From: an uncultured Clostridia bacterium
GTDB taxonomy: Bacteria > Bacillota > Clostridia > Oscillospirales > Acutalibacteraceae
DNA: 63,422 bases
Direction: 5' to 3'
Assembly: GCA_937920235.1 (NCBI GenBank)
Contig: CALGUK010000037.1
Location: 1 to 63,422 of the forward strand
The first letter of the stretch is position 1. Each line of letters begins with the position of its first letter. Both the position numbers and the translations under genes were made by a program. Below the pieces are notes generated by a model. The model ran no database searches. It was not told where the DNA came from and was given only the letters and a program-made list of their open reading frames with translations. Positions 8,509 through 15,726 of the stretch are shown here, piece after piece.

Positions 8509-9786
8509 TTATTTTTCTTTGATTACGGACATCGACGAATTTTCCGTATTAAAGGCTGTTCTGAGTCTGTTGTTCAGATCGTCAACTGTAATGCTCTCAA
8601 GAACCGATAACTGATCGAAAAGTCCGTCGCCGTTAAAATATTCACCTATCAGAGAATTTGCAATGGAATCAATATCATTGAAATTCATTATAAAATTGCC
8701 GTAATGCTTTTTCTTTATGCGTTCAAAAGCTTCTTTATCAACACCGTTTTCGAAAATTCTTGTGATTTCCTCGTTGATATATTCGCGGATTTTCTCGTAT
8801 TCATAGCTTTCACCGCTGAAAATATGAGCCGAATAACCGTACCCCTCAAAATATTCCGTCTCGAAGGTTGTATTTATGAGGCCTTCATCAAGAAGCTTTT
8901 CATACAGCGGAGAGGTTCTTCCGGCAATTATATCGAGAAGCATATTGCTCACAATTGACTCCTTGAGTGTTCTGCATGGGGTTTTGATATCCTCTTTGAA
9001 ACCTATGGCAAAAACGGGCATTGAAACAGACAGATTCTTTACTGCTGTTTTTTCAACCACCTCAGACGGTTCACGGGTAAACTGTCTCTCAATTTTTTTA
9101 CTTTCATGAGGCTTGAGCATTTTATCCGCGACCTTAAGCACCTGCTCCACGGTTACATTACCTGCAACTGCCAGTGCCATATTTGCCGGATTGTAAAAAG
9201 TGTTGTAACACTCATAAAGCAGGTCAGCCGTAATATGACTTATGGAATCAACCGTTCCTGCAATGTCTATTCTTACGGGATGATTATGATACATAGCACG
9301 AAGCAAAACAAACAAAGATTCCCAGCCAGGCTCATCCTCGTACATTCTGATTTCCTGTCCGATAATCCCTTGCTCCTTCTGCACGGTTTTTTCGGTAAAA
9401 TAAGGGTTCTGAACAAAATCAAAAAGAATTTCGAGAGACTCTTCAAAATTATCGGTGCAGGAGAAAAGATAACAGGTTTTATCAAAGGAGGTGTATGCGT
9501 TTGCCGATGCTCCCGTTTTAGCATATCTTGCAAAGGCATCAAGCTCCTCGCTCTCAAAAAGCTTGTGCTCGAGGAAATGCGCTATACCTTCGGGGACCTC
9601 GGTAAAGTCAGCATCTCCCTCTTTTCTGAAGCAGGTGTCCGTCGAACCGTATTTTGTTCCGAAAACGGCATATGCGGAAGAATAGTTTTCTTTGGGATAA
9701 ACAAAAATTTTATAGCCCGACGAATGTTCGATTTCATAATATTTGTCATTGAGAAGCTCGTTTCTGATCTCTTTTATATTATTCAT
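8509..9786 (-). CDS. ymfH: M16 family zinc peptidase (YmfH-like, catalytic partner)
   Basis: 425 residues. The inverted zinc motif HFLEH (His70, Glu73, His74) is intact, with the downstream glutamate region of M16A peptidases. In Bacillus relatives this protein is paired with YmfF and is annotated as associated with EF-P 5-aminopentanol modification. The start overlaps the stop of the upstream M16 gene by 8 nt (ATGAATAA), which supports production of a heterodimer. Confidence 0.9.
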   Translation of the reverse strand: MNNIKEIRNELLNDKYYEIEHSSGYKIFVYPKENYSSAYAVFGTKYGSTDTCFRKEGDADFTEVPEGIAHFLEHKLFESEELDAFARYAKTGASANAYTSFDKTCYLFSCTDNFEESLEILFDFVQNPYFTEKTVQKEQGIIGQEIRMYEDEPGWESLFVLLRAMYHNHPVRIDIAGTVDSISHITADLLYECYNTFYNPANMALAVAGNVTVEQVLKVADKMLKPHESKKIERQFTREPSEVVEKTAVKNLSVSMPVFAIGFKEDIKTPCRTLKESIVSNMLLDIIAGRTSPLYEKLLDEGLINTTFETEYFEGYGYSAHIFSGESYEYEKIREYINEEITRIFENGVDKEAFERIKKKHYGNFIMNFNDIDSIANSLIGEYFNGDGLFDQLSVLESITVDDLNNRLRTAFNTENSSMSVIKEK

Positions 9787-11059
9787 TTACGTCACTCTCC
9801 CCTGCAAGTAAATATACCGAGTCAATACTGACACGCTTTGCACATTCAATTACCTGTTCACGTGTAACAGAAGAAATTTTTTCTGCATATTGAGCACCGC
9901 TGACAAGCTCTCGGTCAAAGACCTGCGAACTATAAAAGGTACACACGGCAACGGGTGAGTCCTCCACTCCTCTGAAAGCATCTGATAGAGCTATAATTGA
10001 CGAGTTGAAATCCTCGTCGGTAAATTCACCGTTTTTCATAATATCAAGCTGCTTGAAAATTTCATTGAGAGCTTTTTCATAATTATCTTCCTCAATTCCG
10101 CTCTGGATGAAAATAATACCCTTTTCGCGCAGAAGTCTTGCTCCGCAATAGTAACAAAGGCTCATTTTTTCACGCACATTGAGGAAAAGACGTGAATATG
10201 GTCCGCCGCCGAAAATATCCGTCATAACCCTGAATGCAAAATAATCGTCATCGGCATTTTCCATACCTGAACGAAGTCCGATAACAAGCTTTGCCTGATT
10301 AACGTCCATTTCATCCTTAAAATATCTGATTTTATCAGCCTTGGTGATGAACACCGTCTGAGTCTCTGCAGGGCATCTTTCGGGAATGGTGCTTACAAAA
10401 CCTAGAATTTTTTCTTTGAGCATCTCCCCGTCAAGACTGCCACAGGCAGTCACAACGATCTCCGCACTTCTAAGCATATCCTCATATGCATCGTAAAGTG
10501 CTTTACCGTCAAGCGCTTTTACATCGTGTTCAAGTTTTTCACGGTCTATTCCGTAAGGCTCATCGCAGCACATAAGCTGACGCAGACGCGACACGGCATA
10601 AGCTCTCTTATCATTTTTCTCAGCCTCTATGGTTTCAAGGGTAAATCTGACCTCGCGTTCGGTTGCCGCTTTATCAAATTCGCCGTTTTCGCAATGCGGA
10701 TTGCCTATTATATCCACAAGGAAATCAACAGCATCACATGAAATTGAATTTCCGTCAAGAGAAAAACGGTCATCGGGTATTTCAATTGAAAACCTTATTC
10801 TGACTCTTTCTCCTATCGTGGATATGCCGGTATCAAAGTCCGCACCGTAAAGACTTTCTGTTTTTGCATTGAACGACTTGAATGTGTTAAAGCTGCCCGA
10901 AGTATGTCCCATCAAAGAGGTCAACACATTTTGTGCAGCGAGCTTTTCACCTATAGGCAGATAAAAATCCGCCTTGATACAGTTTGTTTTGAACTTATTG
11001 TTATTGATGCAAAGCAGTTTGACTCCGTCTGCAATCTCGACATAGGAATTTTTAAGCAT
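9779..11059 (-). CDS. ymfF: M16 family protein, non-catalytic partner (YmfF-like)
   Basis: 426 residues from MLKNSYVEIADGVK, the ATG (11057-11059) preceded by AAGGGTGA. The fold and length match M16 peptidases, but where the zinc motif should be the protein reads SLMGHTSGSF, so HxxEH is missing. M16 pairs typically combine one active and one inactive subunit, and this is the inactive one. A longer reading frame extends upstream but lacks a ribosome-binding site. Confidence 0.87.
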   Translation of the reverse strand: MLKNSYVEIADGVKLLCINNNKFKTNCIKADFYLPIGEKLAAQNVLTSLMGHTSGSFNTFKSFNAKTESLYGADFDTGISTIGERVRIRFSIEIPDDRFSLDGNSISCDAVDFLVDIIGNPHCENGEFDKAATEREVRFTLETIEAEKNDKRAYAVSRLRQLMCCDEPYGIDREKLEHDVKALDGKALYDAYEDMLRSAEIVVTACGSLDGEMLKEKILGFVSTIPERCPAETQTVFITKADKIRYFKDEMDVNQAKLVIGLRSGMENADDDYFAFRVMTDIFGGGPYSRLFLNVREKMSLCYYCGARLLREKGIIFIQSGIEEDNYEKALNEIFKQLDIMKNGEFTDEDFNSSIIALSDAFRGVEDSPVAVCTFYSSQVFDRELVSGAQYAEKISSVTREQVIECAKRVSIDSVYLLAGESDVNE

Positions 11060-11232
11060 ACAAAATTCACCCTTAAATATATATTGAAAAATAATATAAC
11101 ATATTTTCCCGAAATTTTCTACTGTTTTGCGCATTTTAAATCGGCAAATTACCGTAATGATTATTTTATCCCTTTTATGAGAAGAATAATCAATGCGGAT
11201 ATTAAAATATTATTAAAGCTTATACAAAATTG

Positions 11233-11261
11233 TTGACTTTACGGATAATTTGCAATAAAAT
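11233..11261 (+). promoter_or_regulatory. Promoter of the radical SAM gene
   Basis: TTGACT (11233-11238), 17 bp, TAAAAT (11256-11261), with a leader of about 40 nt before 11306. Confidence 0.65.
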
Positions 11262-11305
11262 ATATTGAATATCGAATTTTCGAAAGTTTTAAGAAAGGCA
11301 GCACT

Positions 11306-12766
11306 ATGAAATTAGTTTACAAGCTTCAAAAAGCAGGTCTCGGAATTGCGCTCGACCGTATTCTGAAATATATTGACAAAGACCCGCATGCTAATATTGT
11401 AAAATTGAGTCAGAAGATTGAACCTGTTTTCAACAAGATTTTCCCTCCCGAAAATTTCAGAAAATTCAAGGAAGTCGCCGAAGACCGTGACAATATGTGG
11501 ACCCGATTTGCCATAAGCATTGTCAACGATATTGACAGAAATGTTGTCAAACAAATGTTGCTCTCTTTCGGAATTGATGCAGGTTATTACGGAACAAAGG
11601 CTGTACGTGCAAACCGCGAAAAATACAAGTGCAATATTCCTTTTAACATTCTCTTTGACCCGACAAGTGCCTGCAACCTTAACTGCAAGGGATGTTGGGC
11701 AGCTGAATACGGCCATAAGCAAAACCTCACCCTTGAAGAGATGCAGAGCATCGTTACTCAGGGCAAAAAGCTCGGATGTCATTTCTATTGGCTTACGGGT
11801 GGCGAACCGCTTATAAGAAAAAAAGATGTTCTTAAAATTTGTGAGGATAACAAGGACTGTATCTTTCTCATTTTCACAAATGCCACACTCGTTGACAGCG
11901 ATTTCTGTAAGGAGATCAACAGAATCGGCAATATCACTCTCGCACTGAGTCTTGAGGGAAATGAGGAATCAAATGACTGGAGACGCGGAGAAGGTGCATA
12001 CCGCAGAACTCTTGATGCTATGAAGCTGCTCAAGGAAAACGGTTGTCTTTTCGGAATTTCCGTATGCTACACGAGTAAGAATCTTTCTACCGTCACAAGT
12101 GACGAATTTGTGGACTTCGTCATTGATGGCGGAGCAAAATATATGCTCAATTTCAACTATATGCCTGTAGGTCCCGGTGCCGATAAGGAGCTTATTCCCA
12201 CTCCGGAACAGAGAAAAGAACTGTATTTCTGGAACAAAAAAATGAGAAACGGAGAAACAGGAAAGCCGATTTTTATTATGGATTTCCAGAATGACGGCGA
12301 ATATGTAGGCGGCTGTATTGCAGGCGGACGAAATTATTTTCATATCAACTCCGCCGGCGACATCGAGCCTTGCGTATTTATCCACTTCTCCGACTCAAAT
12401 ATCCGCACTCACACTCTTTTAGAGGCATTACAGCGGCCTCTTTTTATGACATATTACAAAAATCAGCCCTTCAACGATAATCATCTTCGTCCCTGCCCGA
12501 TGCTCGAAAATCCCGAGCGACTCCGTGAGATAATAAAGCAGACCGGTGCGGAATCCTCCGATCTGCAATACCGCGAAACTGCCGATGAGCTTTGCAGTAA
12601 ATGTGACGAATACGCAAAGGAATGGGCACCTGTTGCCGAGCAAATCTGGAACAACACAAAGCACAGGGAAACTCATACCCAATATTACCGCGACACTCCT
12701 GAGGGAAAAGCCGAATTCAGCGGTTGCAACGGAAACTGTTCCGCCTGCAACGCTCATAAAAACTAA
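11306..12766 (+). CDS. Radical SAM protein with cysteine-rich C-terminal region
   Basis: 486 residues. The CX3CX2C cluster motif CNLNCKGC places cysteines at 123, 127 and 130, preceded by an all-helical domain of about 110 residues. TGGEPL follows near residue 166. The C-terminal part has SPASM-like features (GGRNYFHINSAGDIEPC, then CSKC) and ends with GCNGNCSAC, so one or two auxiliary iron-sulfur clusters are plausible. No substrate peptide or partner enzyme is adjacent: the flanking genes are the M16 pair (divergent) and rpsR (convergent). Function unknown. Confidence 0.85.
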   Translation: MKLVYKLQKAGLGIALDRILKYIDKDPHANIVKLSQKIEPVFNKIFPPENFRKFKEVAEDRDNMWTRFAISIVNDIDRNVVKQMLLSFGIDAGYYGTKAVRANREKYKCNIPFNILFDPTSACNLNCKGCWAAEYGHKQNLTLEEMQSIVTQGKKLGCHFYWLTGGEPLIRKKDVLKICEDNKDCIFLIFTNATLVDSDFCKEINRIGNITLALSLEGNEESNDWRRGEGAYRRTLDAMKLLKENGCLFGISVCYTSKNLSTVTSDEFVDFVIDGGAKYMLNFNYMPVGPGADKELIPTPEQRKELYFWNKKMRNGETGKPIFIMDFQNDGEYVGGCIAGGRNYFHINSAGDIEPCVFIHFSDSNIRTHTLLEALQRPLFMTYYKNQPFNDNHLRPCPMLENPERLREIIKQTGAESSDLQYRETADELCSKCDEYAKEWAPVAEQIWNNTKHRETHTQYYRDTPEGKAEFSGCNGNCSACNAHKN

Positions 12767-12800
12767 AAAAAGCCGACGGAAAACCGTCGGCTATATTTTT
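12763..12800. terminator. Bidirectional terminator
   Basis: AGCCGACGG (12771-12779), loop AAAA, CCGTCGGCT (12784-12792), with A-run left and T-rich right flank. It serves the radical SAM gene and the rpsF-ssb-rpsR operon. Confidence 0.92.
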
Positions 12801-12802
12801 TA

Positions 12803-13045
12803 TTAGTCGTTTGTGTAAGGCATAAGAGCGATCTGACGTGCTCTCTTGATAGCTGTTGTAAGCTCTCTCTGGTGGTATGCACAAGTACCTGTTACACGGC
12901 GAGGAAGGATCTTCGCTCTGTCTGATGTGTAACGACGAAGCTTTGCAGTATCTTTATAGTCGATTTTCTCAACTTTTTCTACACAAAATGCACAAACTTT
13001 TTTACGACCTTTTCTGTTAGGTCTTGCATTCTTATCGTATGCCAT
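12803..13045 (-). CDS. rpsR: 30S ribosomal protein S18
   Basis: 80 residues with KVCAFC, IDYKD, RAKILPRRVTG and CAYHQREL. The CxxC plus CxxH set suggests the zinc-binding version of S18. It is the last gene of rpsF-ssb-rpsR, the conserved arrangement in Firmicutes. Confidence 0.97.
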   Translation of the reverse strand: MAYDKNARPNRKGRKKVCAFCVEKVEKIDYKDTAKLRRYTSDRAKILPRRVTGTCAYHQRELTTAIKRARQIALMPYTND

Positions 13046-13071
13046 TATAGTTTCCTCCTATTCAGAATAAA

Positions 13072-13539
13072 TCAGAAGGGAAGTCCCTCGTCATCGTCAG
13101 CGCCGAAGGGAAATCCTGAGTTGTCATCGGGTAAAACTGAAAAGCTGCCGGCATCTGCACTCTGATATGAAACAGCAGGAGCTGATTCCTGTTTAGCAGC
13201 GCCGTAATTGCCGCCCTCGTTTTTGCTGCCGCAGAAAGATACATTATCTGCAACAACGTCATAAGCTGTGCGCTTATTGCCGTTTTTATCCTCATAATTG
13301 CGGACCTGGAGTGAGCCCTGAACAGCAATCATCTGACCCTTTTTGAAGAATCTTGTGACGAAATCTGCTGTCTGGCGCCAAGCGACAACACTGATAAAAT
13401 CAGTCTGTCTTTCTTCGCCCTGTCTCTGAAAACGGCGATCAACTGCAACAGTAAATGAAGTAACGGATAAACCGTTTGTTGTGGTGCGAAGTTCCGGGTC
13501 AGCAGTAAGTCTGCCCATAATGATTACGCTGTTTAACAT
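13072..13539 (-). CDS. ssb: Single-stranded DNA-binding protein
   Basis: 155 residues: an OB-fold (residues 1-110, starting MLNSVIIMGRLTADPELR), a low-complexity linker, and the acidic tip DDDEGLPF that binds partner proteins. It sits between rpsF and rpsR. Confidence 0.97.
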   Translation of the reverse strand: MLNSVIIMGRLTADPELRTTTNGLSVTSFTVAVDRRFQRQGEERQTDFISVVAWRQTADFVTRFFKKGQMIAVQGSLQVRNYEDKNGNKRTAYDVVADNVSFCGSKNEGGNYGAAKQESAPAVSYQSADAGSFSVLPDDNSGFPFGADDDEGLPF

Positions 13540-13553
13540 AGTTTTTCCTCCGA

Positions 13554-13832
13554 TTACTTCTTAACGATCAATGTGCGGAGAACACCGTCAGTGATCTTTG
13601 CGATACGGTCAAGCTCTGCAGGGAAGTTAGCTTCTGCCTCATAATTGAAGAGAACATAGTAACCCTCAGCCTCGTCATTGATAAGATAAGCAAGTCTTCT
13701 CTTACCCCACTCATCAACGCTTTCAAGAGTGCCGTTTGATTCCATAAGAGCCTTGAATTTTTCCATAAGCTCTTTTGCAGCTTCCTCACCGTTCTTGAGT
13801 GAGTAAACCATAATAGTCTCATACTTTGACAT
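13554..13832 (-). CDS. rpsF: 30S ribosomal protein S6
   Basis: 92 residues from MSKYETIMVYSLK, the ATG (13830-13832) preceded by AAGGAGGTG. S6 pairs with S18 on the platform of the small subunit. First gene of rpsF-ssb-rpsR. A longer frame upstream has no ribosome-binding site and runs through the leader. Confidence 0.97.
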   Translation of the reverse strand: MSKYETIMVYSLKNGEEAAKELMEKFKALMESNGTLESVDEWGKRRLAYLINDEAEGYYVLFNYEAEANFPAELDRIAKITDGVLRTLIVKK

Positions 13833-13837
13833 TCTTT

Positions 13838-13900
13838 TACACCTCCTTATGGACTTTGCCCCCCGAACTCTCCTCGAGAGGAAGGATATGGATTGAACAA
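13838..13900 (-). promoter_or_regulatory. Possible S6:S18 autoregulatory leader
   Basis: The rpsF leader contains a hairpin (CCTCTC-GAGGAGAG) followed by TTCGGGGGG and AGTCC near the ribosome-binding site. Many Firmicutes rpsF leaders bind the S6:S18 complex. Position fits; I could not confirm the conserved core by eye. Confidence 0.35.
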
Positions 13901-13946
13901 AATTATCCATAGCAAATATGAATTTTAACAAAAAAAGGCTTGAATG

Positions 13947-15413
13947 TCAAGCCTTTTCTTTCATTTCTTTAATTTTTGAGAGTTTAGGTAACTCACGCTT
14001 TTTACGAATATAAATTTTTTCCTGATACTCACCGTCACATTTTTCCACTATTACCATAAAGAGTGTGACATAGAAAAGGTATGGTATCGGGCAGAAAACT
14101 CCGGGATTTACAAGCGACATCATCTCAAGGCTTATATACGACAGGAAAATCGTCATATTAAAAAGAGTTGCTTTTCGCCAGATAAGAATATTCCGCTTGA
14201 TAAACTGATATCCGAAAGTGAGTATTCCCACAATACCGAAACTTGCACACACCTGAATAGGCGCACAGTGATACCAGCATAGCGCAAATTCCTTTGATGC
14301 GTGTACGTCACGGTTACCCATATATCCGAGTCCCGTGCCGAAGATGGGGTGTGTAAGGAAGTCGTTTATTCCTCTTGCATAGTGAATTGCTCTGACCTCG
14401 GTTGACTCACCCATCAGAAATCCGTTGATTGCACTGAAAAGTCGGTCAATCGTGTATCCCAGAAATTCCGTAACCTGCGGAGCAAATGCGAGAAATCCGA
14501 AAAGTACACAGGCACAGATGATGATGTATGCAAGTCTTCTGCGCTTATCATAAAGCATATACATAACTATACACATTACTATCTCAACCGAGCCGAAAAC
14601 CATTCCTCCTCGGGAACCTGTAAGCAGAAGTGCAAAATAGAATATGAATCCAAGCACCGTCGCATATGATTTTTTGCTTGCCATAAGAAAAGCGAACGGA
14701 ATAGTAATCATCAATATTGTTGAGCAGTTATTTCTCCACTGCATAAACAACAGGCCGCCACGGTCAATAACATCATTTATATTTATAATATAATAAGATA
14801 TCACCATGAATGATGCAAAGCATCCTGTAAGCACCATAACTTTTGTAAGATGCTCTATAAGAGAATAATTGCGTTTAACATCAAGATGAGCAAAAAGATA
14901 TGCATAAATCAGCAGCATACCGAAGCCGAGCCCCAACATATGATAAACGGATGTCAGCGCCGTGTATTCTTCAAAAGATATGAATCCGAAGCCGCCGAGC
15001 AGAATTGCGATTGAAACAAACAGCATTGGTTTGAACTGCGTTCCCTGTGTGGTAAGCTTTTTACGGTAAGCTACAATGTGGAACAAAAGCAACACCGCAA
15101 CGGGAACAATATACCATTTATACGACATAAACACATTAAACGAGTCGTAGCATTTGATCGCCACCAGTGCAGCAAGTGAAAAAGGTGCCAATGCCGCCAT
15201 AATATCGTCACTGAGTGCAAGGCAGAAACCGACGATATACACAAAGACAATCGTACCCTTTATCTCAAACTGTGCTTCGGGATAAATCGCGCTGAGCGTT
15301 GTAAAAACTCCTGCAAGGCAGAACAGCACAGCCATCCACTTATCACTCAAAAGGAAGGCTCTTATCTTTTCTATTCTCTTTAAGGATTTTTCAGATTTAA
15401 AAATCATTTCCAT
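13947..15413 (-). CDS. O-antigen ligase / Wzy-like polytopic membrane protein
   Basis: 488 residues with about 12 hydrophobic helices and a basic C-terminal tail (residues 465-488). Family motifs are visible: LTGSRGG, a large loop containing ARGINDFLTHPIFGTGLGY, and WYHCAP. Members of this superfamily polymerise or transfer undecaprenyl-linked glycans at the outer face of the membrane. No glycosyltransferase cluster surrounds it, so its glycan substrate is unknown. Confidence 0.8.
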   Translation of the reverse strand: MEMIFKSEKSLKRIEKIRAFLLSDKWMAVLFCLAGVFTTLSAIYPEAQFEIKGTIVFVYIVGFCLALSDDIMAALAPFSLAALVAIKCYDSFNVFMSYKWYIVPVAVLLLFHIVAYRKKLTTQGTQFKPMLFVSIAILLGGFGFISFEEYTALTSVYHMLGLGFGMLLIYAYLFAHLDVKRNYSLIEHLTKVMVLTGCFASFMVISYYIININDVIDRGGLLFMQWRNNCSTILMITIPFAFLMASKKSYATVLGFIFYFALLLTGSRGGMVFGSVEIVMCIVMYMLYDKRRRLAYIIICACVLFGFLAFAPQVTEFLGYTIDRLFSAINGFLMGESTEVRAIHYARGINDFLTHPIFGTGLGYMGNRDVHASKEFALCWYHCAPIQVCASFGIVGILTFGYQFIKRNILIWRKATLFNMTIFLSYISLEMMSLVNPGVFCPIPYLFYVTLFMVIVEKCDGEYQEKIYIRKKRELPKLSKIKEMKEKA

Positions 15414-15555
15414 AAGAAAATACCCCTATACTAATTCATTTTAATTATATCTGAAAAGGGTGCATTTTCAACACTTGTTACAACTCTTTAATAATTATTA
15501 CAAAATAGTTACAATTGAAAATTAACAGAAATTTAATTTATTGTCCATTAAATCT

Positions 15556-15650
15556 ACATAATTAAATGATATATTTCAGACAGTGATTCACACAGATGTT
15601 GCCCGGACATACACACCACTCATCTGTGACAGAATCAAATCTTTCATTTT
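15556..15650 (-). pseudogene. Candidate frameshifted cysteine-rich micro-ORF
   Basis: After AACGGAGAAAGGAG on the minus strand, an ATG opens a 19-21 residue frame (MKMKDLILSQMSGVY and on). A different frame through the same bases, without a start codon, reads ERFDSVTDEW then CVCPGNICVNHC and ends LKYII-stop. One extra A in the AAAA run after the first ATG would join them into a 30-residue peptide with four closely spaced cysteines. It contains an 8-bp inverted repeat (CACAGATG/CATCTGTG). The remainder of the 15414-15726 gap is AT-rich and holds only this and the terminator at 15678. I recognise no family. Confidence 0.3.
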
Positions 15651-15677
15651 CATTCTCCTTTCTCCGTTATAAACGGA

Positions 15678-15714
15678 AAAATCTCCCACTCGGTTTCGGG
15701 TGGGAGATTTTTTA
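15678..15714. terminator. Terminator of the P-type ATPase gene (bidirectional structure)
   Basis: AATCTCCCAC and GTGGGAGATT arms around 15680-15710 with A-run and T-run flanks; on the minus strand it lies just beyond the ATPase stop codon. Confidence 0.9.
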
Positions 15715-15726
15715 TTACTGTTAACT

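Noticed and set aside
9106..9831. Long frame of 241 codons on the plus strand opposite ymfH
   Set aside because: It is antisense to a well-supported M16 peptidase gene, has no ribosome-binding site and no recognisable domain.
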